A stretch of DNA of 28,719 nt from NCBI RefSeq assembly GCF_030151805.1, contig NZ_JASLCN010000029.1, forward strand, positions 1 through 28,719, in the 5' to 3' direction. This DNA is from Fluviicola sp. (GTDB taxonomy: Bacteria; Bacteroidota; Bacteroidia; Flavobacteriales_D; Crocinitomicaceae). The notes beneath the pieces are model-generated. The model was not told the DNA's origin. It saw only the letters and a list, made by a program, of their open reading frames with translations, and made no database searches. Numbering within the stretch: the first letter of the stretch is position 1; each line of letters opens with the position of its first letter. The translations under genes were made by a program, and so were the position numbers. This document shows positions 7,012 through 16,003 of the stretch, one piece after another.

Positions 7012-8088
7012 ATGAAACTATTGCTTGCAGCTTTGCCATTACTTTTGCTTTCCTGTGGCTCGAAAACGGAAACCATTCATCCTCAGATTCAGGATATTTC
7101 ATCTTCCATCTACGCATCCGGAACGATTAAAAGCAAAAATCAGTACCAGGTTACTCCGCTTGTTTCAGGAACCGTTCAGCAGGTTTTGATTGATGACGGA
7201 GATTATGTCGCCAAGGGACAATTATTGTTCCGGATAGATAACCGGGCACAAGTAATCAACGAAGAGAACGCGGCGCTTTCAGCATCATTTTATGATCAAA
7301 GTGAAAACCAGGAAAAACTGAACGAGGCAAAAAGTGCTATTCAATTGTGCCGGGAAAAGCTAAAAACAGATTCGTTGTTGTATGTCCGGCAATTGAACTT
7401 ATTCAATCAGAATGTGATTTCGAAAGTAGAACTTGAGCAGCGGGAACTGGCTTATCAAAGTTCTCAGAATGCACTTTCAAATGCGCTGATTCATTACAAC
7501 GATTTGAAAAGACAAATCAACTTCAACGCGAAACAAGCGAAAAACAACCTGGCTTTGTCATCCAAATCGGCTTCCGATTTTGAAATCCGAAGCGATATGA
7601 ACGGAAGAGTTTACAGCGTTTTGATCGAAAAAGGAGATTTGGTCGGACCACAAATTCCATTGGCAGTTGTAGGAGCCGCAGACAGCTTTATCCTGGAAAT
7701 GCAGGTTGACGAATACGATATCGCAAAAATTGATCTGAATATGCGTGTTTTGGTTACGATGGATAGTTACAAAGGAGAAGTTTTTGAGGCGAGGGTGAAT
7801 AAGATCAATCCGTTGATGAACGAGCGATCCAAAACATTTAAAGTGGAAGCGGTTTTTACAAAAGCCCCGAAACGCATTTTCCCGAACACTTCATTTGAAG
7901 CAAGCATTGTTTTGGAATCCAAAAAGAAAGTGCTCACCATTCCAAGAACGTATTTGCTGAAAGGAGATTCGGTTCTTTTGTCGGATGGAAAAAAAATAAA
8001 AGTAACGGTCGGATTGCGTGATTTTGAATTTGTAGAAATTGTTTCAGGTTTGAAATCTTCTGATGAAATAAAGCTGGAAACCGAATGA
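7012..8088 (+). CDS. Membrane-fusion (HlyD/MacA-type) adaptor lipoprotein of an ABC exporter
   Basis: This 358-aa protein starts with a lipoprotein signal (MKLLLAALPLLLLSCGSK; LLSC lipobox, acylated Cys15). A biotinyl-lipoyl-like half domain follows at 40-80 (TPLVSGTVQQVLIDDGDYVAKGQLLFRI). Next is an alpha-helical hairpin at about 85-185, the second lipoyl half (YSVLIEKGDLVGPQIPLAVV, 201-220) and a beta-barrel with membrane-proximal domain to 358. This is the layout of periplasmic adaptors that bridge an inner-membrane pump to an outer-membrane channel. The gene overlaps the permease by four bases (ATGA), a sign of translational coupling. MacA itself is membrane-anchored by a helix; here the anchor is a lipid. 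Confidence 0.88.
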   Translation: MKLLLAALPLLLLSCGSKTETIHPQIQDISSSIYASGTIKSKNQYQVTPLVSGTVQQVLIDDGDYVAKGQLLFRIDNRAQVINEENAALSASFYDQSENQEKLNEAKSAIQLCREKLKTDSLLYVRQLNLFNQNVISKVELEQRELAYQSSQNALSNALIHYNDLKRQINFNAKQAKNNLALSSKSASDFEIRSDMNGRVYSVLIEKGDLVGPQIPLAVVGAADSFILEMQVDEYDIAKIDLNMRVLVTMDSYKGEVFEARVNKINPLMNERSKTFKVEAVFTKAPKRIFPNTSFEASIVLESKKKVLTIPRTYLLKGDSVLLSDGKKIKVTVGLRDFEFVEIVSGLKSSDEIKLETE

Positions 8089-9341
8089 AGTTTGGATTGA
8101 TCATAAGCATTTCAAAAGCCTTATTGCTGGCTCGCTGGAAACAAACATTGGTTGCGGCAGTTGGTGTCACGTTCAGTATTACGATGTTCATTACGTTGTT
8201 GAGTTTTATGACGGGTTTGAACAATTTGCTGGACGGATTGATTCTGAACCGAACGCCGCATGTACATATTTACAAGGAAGTTCTTCCTTCTGAAAAGCAG
8301 CCGATTGATTATGAAACGAATGGAAAGGGTCATAATTTCATTAGTTCCGTCAAACCGAAAAACGACTTGCTGGATATCCACAACAGTTCGGTGATCATGA
8401 AATCATTGAGAGATGACCCACGGGTTTTGGGAGTCAGTCCGAAAGTGAATGTCCAGGTTTTCTACAATGTGGGCGCCGTTGATTTAACCGGAGCTCTCAA
8501 TGGAATTGACGTGGTAGAGGAGAATCGCCTGTTTGCCTTTTCGGAATATGTGGTGGAAGGGGATTACCAGGATTTGAAAAACGTTCCGAACAGCATTATC
8601 CTGGGAAAAGGCGCGGCAGAAAAAATCCTGGCGAATGTGGGTGATAATATCCAGATCACGACTTCCAAAGGGGAACGTGTTCAACTGAAAGTGGTGGGTT
8701 ATTTTCAATCGGGAATTCAGGATATTGATAAGGTTCAGAGTTATGTTTCACTGGCTACAGCGCAGAAATTGCTGGGTGAAAGCAATAGTTATATCACAGA
8801 TATCCAGGTGAAATTGCTGGATATGGCGCAGGCTCCGGAGATTGCAAAGGAATACAAACAGATTTATGACGTGGAAGCGGTCGACATTCAAACGGCGAAT
8901 GCGCAATTCGAAACGGGAACAGCTATCCGGACATTGATTTCGTATGCAGTCGGAATTACCTTGCTGATTGTTGCCGGTTTCGGGATTTACAACATTTTGA
9001 ACATGATGATTTATGAGAAAATGGATACGATTGCGATTCTCAAAGCAACCGGTTTTTCCGGAAAAGATGTGAAGCGCGTTTTCATTACCATTGCTCTGAC
9101 AATCGGTGTTTTCGGCGGTTTATTCGGGCTCTTTTTCGGTTTTCTCATTTCTTCCGGGATTGATCAGATTCCATTTAAAACAGAAGCACTTCCGACGGTT
9201 AAAACCTATCCGATTAATTACGATCCGCGCTATTACCTGATCGGGGGAATTTTTTCGGTGATCACGACGTATTATGCCGGATATTTTCCGTCGAGAAAAG
9301 CAAGTAAAGTAGATCCTGTTGTAATTATTAGAGGAAAATAA
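8085..9341 (+). CDS. FtsX/MacB/LolC-type ABC transporter permease
   Basis: This 418-aa protein has one N-terminal membrane helix (about 20-43), a large periplasmic MacB-like core domain (about 50-275) and three C-terminal helices (281-309, 331-356, 383-401). It ends in the family signature PSRKASKVDPVVIIRGK. This four-helix topology belongs to the type VII (mechanotransmission) ABC systems: MacB, LolCDE and FtsEX. The ATPase is a separate protein encoded directly downstream, as in LolCD rather than MacB. The adaptor upstream argues for export or efflux, or for delivery of a lipid or peptide into the envelope, rather than for lipoprotein release. The substrate is unknown. Confidence 0.88.
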   Translation: MKFGLIISISKALLLARWKQTLVAAVGVTFSITMFITLLSFMTGLNNLLDGLILNRTPHVHIYKEVLPSEKQPIDYETNGKGHNFISSVKPKNDLLDIHNSSVIMKSLRDDPRVLGVSPKVNVQVFYNVGAVDLTGALNGIDVVEENRLFAFSEYVVEGDYQDLKNVPNSIILGKGAAEKILANVGDNIQITTSKGERVQLKVVGYFQSGIQDIDKVQSYVSLATAQKLLGESNSYITDIQVKLLDMAQAPEIAKEYKQIYDVEAVDIQTANAQFETGTAIRTLISYAVGITLLIVAGFGIYNILNMMIYEKMDTIAILKATGFSGKDVKRVFITIALTIGVFGGLFGLFFGFLISSGIDQIPFKTEALPTVKTYPINYDPRYYLIGGIFSVITTYYAGYFPSRKASKVDPVVIIRGK

Positions 9342-9342
9342 G

Positions 9343-10023
9343 ATGAGTTCAACCGTTCTGCAGGCAAAAGAGATTTCCAAGTTCTTCCACGATCCGTTCG
9401 ATATCCAGGTATTGAAAAACATCAGTTTTACGATCGAACGGGGAGAGTTTACGTCAATTATAGGAAAATCGGGTTGTGGAAAATCTACCTTGCTTTATAT
9501 TTTGTCGACGATGGATACGGATTACCAGGGAGATTTATTCATCGACGACCAACTGATGCGCGGGAAGAAAGAAGGAGACTTGGCTCGTGTCCGCAATGCG
9601 AAAATCGGCTTCGTTTTTCAATTTCACTATTTGCTCAACGAGTTTTCGGTCCTGAAAAATGTGATGCTTCCGGGCTTGAAACTGAGTCAGCTCAGTTCGG
9701 CTGAAGTAGAACAAAATGCCTACGAAAAGCTGAAAATTTTGGGCATTCAGGATGAAGCCCTGAAAATGCCCAATCAGCTTTCAGGCGGACAAAAACAACG
9801 GGTAGCGATTGCAAGGGCTTTGATCAATAATCCATTAATTGTGATGGGCGATGAGCCAACGGGAAACTTGGATAAAAAGAATACGGAAATCGTATTTGAT
9901 ATTTTCAAGGAACTTGCAGAAGAATTCGGTCAATCCCTGCTGATCGTAACGCACGACAATGAATTCGCGGAGAAAACGCACCGCATCATCGAAATGGAAG
10001 ACGGTGCAATTATCCGATCCTAA
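9343..10023 (+). CDS. ABC transporter ATP-binding protein (LolD/MacB type)
   Basis: This 226-aa nucleotide-binding domain has all motifs intact: Walker A GKSGCGKST (41-49), Q-loop Gln93, signature LSGGQKQR (146-153), Walker B LIVMGDEP (165-172, catalytic Glu171), D-loop GNLD and switch His204. It follows the permease after a single base (TAA-G-ATG), so adaptor, permease and ATPase form one tight operon. It resembles LolD/MacB/FtsE-type ATPases and would power the permease. No TolC-like outer-membrane channel gene is near. Confidence 0.9.
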   Translation: MSSTVLQAKEISKFFHDPFDIQVLKNISFTIERGEFTSIIGKSGCGKSTLLYILSTMDTDYQGDLFIDDQLMRGKKEGDLARVRNAKIGFVFQFHYLLNEFSVLKNVMLPGLKLSQLSSAEVEQNAYEKLKILGIQDEALKMPNQLSGGQKQRVAIARALINNPLIVMGDEPTGNLDKKNTEIVFDIFKELAEEFGQSLLIVTHDNEFAEKTHRIIEMEDGAIIRS

Positions 10024-10050
10024 ATGAGTTTATTCCGTTTGTTAAACATC

Positions 10051-10127
10051 CTTTGCGACCTCTGCATCTTTACGGTTGTTGAACACAAAAGCTCTTTTTT
10101 AAACGCAAAGAAATGAAGAGCGCAAAG
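10051..10127. repeat. Degenerate CTTTGCG / CGCAAAG intergenic repeat
   Basis: Two units pointing one way (CTTTGCG at 10051-10057, CTTTACG at 10068-10074) face two pointing the other way (CGCAAAG at 10104-10110 and 10121-10127). The element could fold into an imperfect hairpin between the convergent ATPase and doxX genes and may serve as a shared 3' end. From memory, CGCAAAG-type repeats are common between genes in Flavobacteriia; I have not checked this. Confidence 0.5.
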
Positions 10128-10144
10128 ATTTATCAGATATCCTG

Positions 10145-10519
10145 TTAAACAGTAATTGCGTTTACTTTCTTTTTCCAAAAAAAGTGAGAAGCAGAAAGAA
10201 TTCCCAAAAATACAATCGGAGAAACGATCATGGAAACGGGATCGCCGTTAGAAGCGTGAAGAATACTTGCTGAGATTAAGGTGATTCCGAAACCTGCGTA
10301 AGCCCATTCTTTGATAGATCCTTTGAAAAACGGAATCAACAAAACAAGTGCTCCGAGGATTTTTGCCAATCCCAACTCGATGCGGAAAGCATCCTGGAAA
10401 CCCATTTTGATAAAATTTGACTGAACTTCCGGGGAAGTGAAATACATGGACGCTGAGAATAACATCATGGCTGAAAATACGCTGGTTGTTGTCCAATAGA
10501 TAATGGTGTTCTTTTTCAT
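10145..10519 (-). CDS. DoxX-like small membrane protein
   Basis: This 124-aa protein has four predicted helices and the DoxX-type sequence FQDAFRIELGLAKILGALVLLIPFFKG (residues 42-68), then a helix carrying AYAGFGITLISASILHAS. DoxX-family proteins are small inner-membrane proteins tied to redox or thiosulfate metabolism in some species; in most Bacteroidota the exact role is not settled. I chose the ATG at 10519 over the one at 10540, because the upstream promoter box TAGCTTTG (minus strand, 10538-10545) would overlap the longer start. The divergent hxlR-type regulator next door is the usual partner of such genes. Confidence 0.8.
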   Translation of the reverse strand: MKKNTIIYWTTTSVFSAMMLFSASMYFTSPEVQSNFIKMGFQDAFRIELGLAKILGALVLLIPFFKGSIKEWAYAGFGITLISASILHASNGDPVSMIVSPIVFLGILSASHFFWKKKVNAITV

Positions 10520-10537
10520 GTGTTTGAATTTTTTTGG

Positions 10538-10545
10538 CAAAGCTA
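10538..10545 (-). promoter_or_regulatory. -7 box (TAGCTTTG) of doxX
   Basis: This is an exact TAnnTTTG match on the minus strand, 18 bases before the chosen ATG at 10519. It helps rule out the upstream ATG at 10540. Confidence 0.55.
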
Positions 10546-10574
10546 TTGGATAAATAGTTTACTTTTTGCCTATA

Positions 10575-10597
10575 TTTCCTTTTGGAAACTAGTTTCC
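10575..10597. promoter_or_regulatory. Palindromic operator candidate between doxX and hxlR
   Basis: A perfect 14-bp palindrome, GGAAACTAGTTTCC (10584-10597), has a third half-site TTTCC (10575-10579) four bases away, giving TTTCC-N4-GGAAAC-TAG-style packing of three half-sites. It sits between the two divergent promoters (doxX box at 10538-10545, hxlR box at 10636-10643). HxlR-family dimers bind such inverted repeats, often their own intergenic region. Confidence 0.55.
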
Positions 10598-10635
10598 ATG
10601 AAGAAACTTATTATAAAATCAGTCGGTTAACGTCG

Positions 10636-10643
10636 TATTTTTG
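10636..10643 (+). promoter_or_regulatory. -7 box (TATTTTTG) of the HxlR-type regulator gene
   Basis: This TAnnTTTG match lies four bases before the ATG at 10648 and so predicts a leaderless mRNA. It also argues against the longer frame starting at 10582. Confidence 0.55.
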
Positions 10644-10647
10644 CATC

Positions 10648-11016
10648 ATGGTAATGAAAAAGAAAATGATTCATGAGCCTGCGGCTTGCGCGGGCAGAAT
10701 GTTGGCAATCAGAGATACCGTAGAATTGCTTTCCGGGAAATGGAAAATTCAGATTATCGGAACACTGGTATTTGAGAATTCGATGAAGTTTATGGAATTG
10801 AAACGGAATATTCCGGGAATCGGTGCGAAAATGTTGTCGAAAGAATTACAGGAATTGGAAATCAATCAGTTGATAACACGGACAGTTTGCGATACGAAAC
10901 CCATTACGGTGGAATACAAAATCACACCTTATGGTTTGACTTTAGAACCGATCATTGCTGAGCTGGCTACCTGGGGAAGTAATCACCGGAAGCATTTGTT
11001 CAGCAATCAGAATTAA
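10648..11016 (+). CDS. HxlR/MarR-like transcriptional regulator
   Basis: This 122-aa winged-helix protein has the HxlR-family signature: DTVELLSGKWKIQIIGTLV (23-41), then MKFMELKRNIPGIGAKMLSKELQELE (46-71) as recognition-helix region, and a wing with VEYKITPYGLTLEPII (88-103). It probably binds as a dimer to the palindrome at 10584-10597 and controls itself and the divergent doxX. The N-terminal Cys14 lies where several family members (for example Bacillus YodB/CatR) carry a thiol-sensing cysteine, so a redox or electrophile signal is possible but unproven. I chose the ATG at 10648 because the promoter box lies inside the longer frame; a GTAATG two codons on could also serve. Confidence 0.85.
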   Translation: MVMKKKMIHEPAACAGRMLAIRDTVELLSGKWKIQIIGTLVFENSMKFMELKRNIPGIGAKMLSKELQELEINQLITRTVCDTKPITVEYKITPYGLTLEPIIAELATWGSNHRKHLFSNQN

Positions 11017-11142
11017 TTCAGGACGCTGTTTTTGTCCAAATTCCAAGGGGACATAAATCCTTCAAAATAAACCGGAATCCCTTGACACCACTGGGCTAAT
11101 AGATACATGTCTATGCGTCTTTTGAACGGGATTTTGCCGGTT

Positions 11143-12861
11143 TTAGAAACGGATTGTCACACCCACCATCGCCTGGAATCCCTGAGTAGGATAATTGTAC
11201 CAGCGTCTGTAACGCTGAGCAGCTACGTTATTCAAATTGATGAATCCGGATACACGCTTGTTGTAACGGTATTCCAAACTGATGTTTGCATCAGCAAGAA
11301 AACCGAGTTTCAAAGCATATTGATTGTTCTCTTCCAAGACATCTTTTCCGGGAGCAAAAGCCTGTGCTCTCCGTCCTCCTTCCAGGTTTGCATCAACCGT
11401 AAGAATGAACTTGTCATACAAGTTGTAAGTTCCTCTTAACACCACCTGAAATTGAGGTAAGTTCCATGCAAAGATATTGTTTCGTGCATTGTAGGAAAAG
11501 TATCTTCCGATAACGTCGATTTTCACTTTCTCTTTAAACTGGTAGTAAATCGAACCTTCCAATTTGGTGATGTTCATCGTGTCGTAAATCACATTGAAGC
11601 GGTTTCTGCCGGAGTATACAGTTGTATCCGTCACAAACAAGGCTTTGTTTTTCACGTGAGAGAAACTTGCAAAAACATTGAACCCGATTCTTTTCGAAAG
11701 TGTTCCTTTGATTCCAATAAATCCGTCAGCAGCTTTGTGCTCATTTTGCAATGAAACATTGGAAAGAATGAATTCGTTGTCGTCCGTTAATCGTTTGAAA
11801 GATTGCTGTGTCAAACCTCCGGTTACTCCTGCATACGGAATCAAAATGTCATTGAACAACGAATATTTCACTTCGGCGATCGGATAGAGGTAAATCTTGT
11901 TTTTAGGCCCGAGACTTGCCGTTAAATCCACTCCTACTTTCGCTTTCAGCTTTCTGTTTTTAGAATACGTGCTGATGCTTGGCCGTAAACTGATGATGGT
12001 GTTTTTATTCTCCAAACCGATCAAAGAAGATCCGATCGTGTCGTTCATCACACCGAATTTGTAGGAGTTGTGCAGGATGTCCAGATCTGCAGCAAAAATC
12101 TCCGTTCCCCATTTGTATTCTGCACCTGTGCGAATTGCAAAGAAGTTTTCACGCGCGTTCCAGTCTTTCAGGGAATCCGCTTTTGATTTCTTGTCGTTGA
12201 AGTGACGGTATTCCAATCCAACTTTCCAGTTCAAACCTAAACTGTCTTTTGCGTGCGAATGGAATCCACCCTTTAAACCGATAGTATTGAAACGTTGTGC
12301 GATGCTGTCCTTGTTTGCATTTTCATTCGGGAACCCGTAAAAGTGCAAGCCCTGGTTTCGATAATACGATTCAACATCCCAGCTGTATTTCTTTTCGTTT
12401 ACACCCACAAAACCACGTACATTCGTGCGATCGAAGTTTGCAGGAGCGACATTTCTCATTTTCCCGAATGAACTCAAATGATGCAAGTGAACCCCGTAAT
12501 TCAGTTTTCTGCTTCGACCATTGTTGTAGTACAATTCTGCCAAAGGCATTAGTAAAGAACCAATCCCGATTCGGGCATAACCGTTGTACAATTGTGGCAA
12601 TTTCTGCTGTAAATTCACTTTTGCAGGTTCAATCTTCGGAATCTCGAAAGTTGGTTCGTAATTGATCGAAAGCAAAGGAAAAGAAGTTGTCGGTGTCGGG
12701 AAAACAGTATCCAGAATTTTCGGCTGTGAATTCAGACGGTGTGCAGTTTCAATAGAACGGTCACCGGTAGTGATGATATCTACCACATTTCCCTGACCGA
12801 AAACAGTTGAACCAATTAAGCATGCACTGATGAGTGTGAAACAGTTTTTACTTCTCTTCAT
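11143..12861 (-). CDS. Outer-membrane beta-barrel protein (TonB-receptor/porin-like)
   Basis: This 572-aa protein has a signal peptide (MKRSKNCFTLISACLIGSTVFGQ). Alternating amphipathic strands with many aromatic residues follow from about 90, and it ends in strand ...FQAMVGVTIRF, whose final Phe is the typical barrel-insertion signal. It lacks a recognisable TonB-dependent plug and is shorter than a full TonB receptor, so a 16-22-strand barrel of other function is more likely. Its ATG overlaps the stop of the TPR gene by one base (TAATG), so the two are translated together and the proteins probably work together at the outer membrane. The substrate is unknown. Confidence 0.8.
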   Translation of the reverse strand: MKRSKNCFTLISACLIGSTVFGQGNVVDIITTGDRSIETAHRLNSQPKILDTVFPTPTTSFPLLSINYEPTFEIPKIEPAKVNLQQKLPQLYNGYARIGIGSLLMPLAELYYNNGRSRKLNYGVHLHHLSSFGKMRNVAPANFDRTNVRGFVGVNEKKYSWDVESYYRNQGLHFYGFPNENANKDSIAQRFNTIGLKGGFHSHAKDSLGLNWKVGLEYRHFNDKKSKADSLKDWNARENFFAIRTGAEYKWGTEIFAADLDILHNSYKFGVMNDTIGSSLIGLENKNTIISLRPSISTYSKNRKLKAKVGVDLTASLGPKNKIYLYPIAEVKYSLFNDILIPYAGVTGGLTQQSFKRLTDDNEFILSNVSLQNEHKAADGFIGIKGTLSKRIGFNVFASFSHVKNKALFVTDTTVYSGRNRFNVIYDTMNITKLEGSIYYQFKEKVKIDVIGRYFSYNARNNIFAWNLPQFQVVLRGTYNLYDKFILTVDANLEGGRRAQAFAPGKDVLEENNQYALKLGFLADANISLEYRYNKRVSGFINLNNVAAQRYRRWYNYPTQGFQAMVGVTIRF

Positions 12862-15800
12862 TATTTCCCTGTTTTTACGTCAACTTCAATTACCGTAGGA
12901 TCGCTCGGATTTGTCAACGTTTTTGGTTGTGTTTTCAACTGCATAATTTCATCGTACAACTCACCTGCTTCCTGCAGAATGCCGTCGTCTTTTACCGGAT
13001 AATGATCTTTTACGGATTTGATGGTATTTTCAGCCTGGAACAAATCTTTCTTCTGAAGCAATACTTTTGTTTGAAGAATCAAGCCTTTTGCAATCCAGTA
13101 ATCATAACCCGGCTTCATTTTCAATAATTCGCGAATTAACGTTTCTGTCTTAGTATAATCTGCCTGGGCGAAAGCATTCTCTGCCAAAGTGAATTTGGAT
13201 TCTGCCGCCCAAACGGTTGTCGCATTTTTCACTACATAATCCAAAGAAAGTTGTGCTTCCGGGTAGCGTTTTTCTTTCGAAAGCGAAATTCCTTTGATGT
13301 ATTCGGCTTCCAGCTTCAACTGCGTTGTTTGCTGAATACTCAATACTTTCTGAGCGTACTCAACTGCATTGGCGTAGTTTTCCAATAAGAAATGACAGCG
13401 CATCAATCCGATTCGTGCATTGTTCAGGTATTCCGGGTTGGAGCTCACTTCTTCTGTGCGTTTGTAATACGGAAGAGCAGCTTCTTTCTGATTTCCGTTG
13501 AACAGGAACTTGGCCGTTCGGACAGAAGCCAATTCGGTGTAATCGTCATTCGGACCGGTGAGTGTGATCTGGTAAATTGCAATTGCATCGGATTCTTTCT
13601 TCAAGCGGTACAAGGCATCTGCCTTTTGATTCATCGCATCGCGGGAGTATTTCCCTTTCGGATACTTGTTCAAATACTTGTCAAATTCCGTGATGGAAGC
13701 AGCCCACTCGGATTTCTCATACAAATCAAATCCCTGACGGTAATATTCGTCTTCCACTTGCGTTGCGATGGAATCTGCACAACTGTATTTTCCGGCCAAT
13801 GCTTCGATTTTGTTTAATAAACGTTGAGCACGGTAAACATCTGCAAGGGAACTTACTTCGCGTTCACAGATCGTATCGTTGAGGTTGAAGTCGTTCAGAA
13901 CCTTCAGGTAGTAGGTTTCCGCCTGGTTGAAATTGGATCGTTTGAAAGCAATGTCTCCCAAATAATGGTATGCTTCTTTGACGAACGCACTATTCGGATA
14001 ATCGGAGATAACCTGCTTGTAATAGCGTTCCGATTTATCCAGGTTTTCCATTTCGAAGTAAGTACGTGCAATTTCTTCGATTGAACGTTGTACGTAGCGC
14101 GATTTCGGATAGTTGTTGATCAGATCCGTCAAACTTTGGATTTTGTTGTCTCTTTTCCCCATGAAACCGTAAGTACGCGACATGTAATACAAAGCTTGGT
14201 CGTCGTATCCTTGTTTCAGGTCGTAGGCAGCCTTGTAGTTTTCGATTGCCGCAGCATTGGTCGAATTATCGGCAAGTGCGTTGCGGTAATATTCATCTGC
14301 CAAACGCATATACGCATCCGCTTTTTTATGCAAATCCGTCAAATTCGGTTGTTTCAGGTATTCTCTGAATGCCTCCTGAGCGCTGCGATATTCTTTCAAT
14401 GCCAGGTAAGCATATCCTTTGTTGTATAGCGCATCGTTTCGCAATCCACTCGACTGAGAGCCGGATGTACTCATGAACTGCGTATACTTTTTAACTGCTT
14501 CGGAATAGTTTTTCAGATAGAATTCCGCATCGGCGCTCCAGTACATTGCTTTTGCGCTTACTTCCGGACTCATCGGGTATTTGTCTACCAATTCAAACGC
14601 TTTGATGGCGTTTTTATACTCTGATTTCTGGAACAATTCCACCCCTCGGTTAAAGGCGATCAATTGATATGCAGATTTTAACTTGATGTCTTTATTGGTC
14701 AACTGATCCAAAGACTCCAATGCTTTCTGATAATTCTTGGTTGAAGTGTACACGTTCACCAAATATTGGTAGATCACAGGTTTCCGTTTGGAATCCGGGT
14801 ATTTTTCCAAATACAGTTTGAAGGCTTCAACCGCTTCATCATACGCGTTCATGTCTAATTTGTAAGACAATAAAGCATAATTGTAAAGGGCATCTTCCTG
14901 GATCATTTTATCCAGATCGAGTTCGCTGGCTGCTTCGAAGGCTGTTCGTGCATAAACCAGTTCACCCATGTTCGTGTAACATTCACCGGCATGGTAAAGC
15001 GCGATCTGACCCAATACGTCTTTTTCACGCGCCACACGGTCGAAATATTTTACGGCTTTGGTGCAATTGGAGGTTCTGGAATAAGCGAGTGCAAGTGCAT
15101 AATCGTCATCGCGTGTGGTGTTCGACTTCGAATTGTAGAGTTCCAGGTAAGGCAAAGCCTCGTCGTATTTTTCGAGATGGAAATAACTGTCCCCGATAAT
15201 GTGGCTGATTTCCACTTGTTCGGCAGGCTTTAAGCTGTCTACTTTACTTGGAGCGAAATCAACAACTTCCTGGTATTTATGCTGAATGTAATAGATCTGC
15301 GTAATGTAATACGGAACAACGCGGTTGAAACGGTTGTCGATCAATAATTTTTCAAATCCTTCCAAAGCCGTTTGGTAAGAACTGTCCAGATAGCAAATGT
15401 GCGAGTAATAGTACAAACTCGGCGCACCGTACTGACTGCTTGAATCTTTGACCTCGAAGAACGCCAGTTTGGATTCCGGATAGTTTTTCTCGTCGAAATA
15501 AGCATAACCCAGTTTGAAGTAGTATTCCTCCTGGTTTTCCTTATCAACAGAAGATCTGCTGAGTTGCTTGAAGTATTGAATGGATTTTTTGTAATCTTTC
15601 TTTTGGTAGTAATAACGCCCGATCTGGAAAAGAATATTGCTTCTGTAAATACTTTCCGGATATTCCCGGTTGAAGCTTTCCAACAGATCAATTGCATCGT
15701 TATTGAACAGTTCCAATGCGGATAATCCTTCGTAATAAAGTGCTTTGATGTAATAGGAATCGTTTTTGGAACCTTTGTAATCAGTGATAAAAAGACGGAA

Positions 15801-15947
15801 TTCCTTGCGTGCGGCACTGTATTGTTCTTTCTCAAACAAATCTTCTGCCCGGTAGAATCCGCTTAAAGGAGAATGGTACTTCTCACTTGCCTGGGACCAT
15901 GCAGAAGAGCTTGCAACGAGTAAAAGAATGAAAAAAATAAAACGCAT
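12861..15947 (-). CDS. Large periplasmic TPR-repeat protein
   Basis: This 1028-aa protein has a signal peptide (MRFIFFILLLVASSSAWSQ). Almost the whole remainder is tetratricopeptide-type helical pairs; clear copies include IYRSNILFQIGRYYYQKKDY, EEYYFKLGYAYFDEKNYPES and ALYNKGYAYLALKEYRSAQE. There is no lipobox and no C-terminal sorting domain, so it probably stays in the periplasm as a scaffold. It is coupled to the beta-barrel gene downstream by a one-base overlap. Divergently, 114 bp away, lies ftsE. Long TPR proteins of this kind in Bacteroidota serve outer-membrane or secretion complexes; which one this serves cannot be said. Confidence 0.85.
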   Translation of the reverse strand: MRFIFFILLLVASSSAWSQASEKYHSPLSGFYRAEDLFEKEQYSAARKEFRLFITDYKGSKNDSYYIKALYYEGLSALELFNNDAIDLLESFNREYPESIYRSNILFQIGRYYYQKKDYKKSIQYFKQLSRSSVDKENQEEYYFKLGYAYFDEKNYPESKLAFFEVKDSSSQYGAPSLYYYSHICYLDSSYQTALEGFEKLLIDNRFNRVVPYYITQIYYIQHKYQEVVDFAPSKVDSLKPAEQVEISHIIGDSYFHLEKYDEALPYLELYNSKSNTTRDDDYALALAYSRTSNCTKAVKYFDRVAREKDVLGQIALYHAGECYTNMGELVYARTAFEAASELDLDKMIQEDALYNYALLSYKLDMNAYDEAVEAFKLYLEKYPDSKRKPVIYQYLVNVYTSTKNYQKALESLDQLTNKDIKLKSAYQLIAFNRGVELFQKSEYKNAIKAFELVDKYPMSPEVSAKAMYWSADAEFYLKNYSEAVKKYTQFMSTSGSQSSGLRNDALYNKGYAYLALKEYRSAQEAFREYLKQPNLTDLHKKADAYMRLADEYYRNALADNSTNAAAIENYKAAYDLKQGYDDQALYYMSRTYGFMGKRDNKIQSLTDLINNYPKSRYVQRSIEEIARTYFEMENLDKSERYYKQVISDYPNSAFVKEAYHYLGDIAFKRSNFNQAETYYLKVLNDFNLNDTICEREVSSLADVYRAQRLLNKIEALAGKYSCADSIATQVEDEYYRQGFDLYEKSEWAASITEFDKYLNKYPKGKYSRDAMNQKADALYRLKKESDAIAIYQITLTGPNDDYTELASVRTAKFLFNGNQKEAALPYYKRTEEVSSNPEYLNNARIGLMRCHFLLENYANAVEYAQKVLSIQQTTQLKLEAEYIKGISLSKEKRYPEAQLSLDYVVKNATTVWAAESKFTLAENAFAQADYTKTETLIRELLKMKPGYDYWIAKGLILQTKVLLQKKDLFQAENTIKSVKDHYPVKDDGILQEAGELYDEIMQLKTQPKTLTNPSDPTVIEVDVKTGK

Positions 15948-16003
15948 TACAACTATTTTAAGATAGTAAAATTAAGCAGTACCTGAGGGAGATAGGGGAA
16001 GCG

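Noticed and set aside
10582..10647. Longer start of the HxlR-type regulator
   Set aside because: It would place the palindromic operator and the TATTTTTG promoter box inside the coding region.
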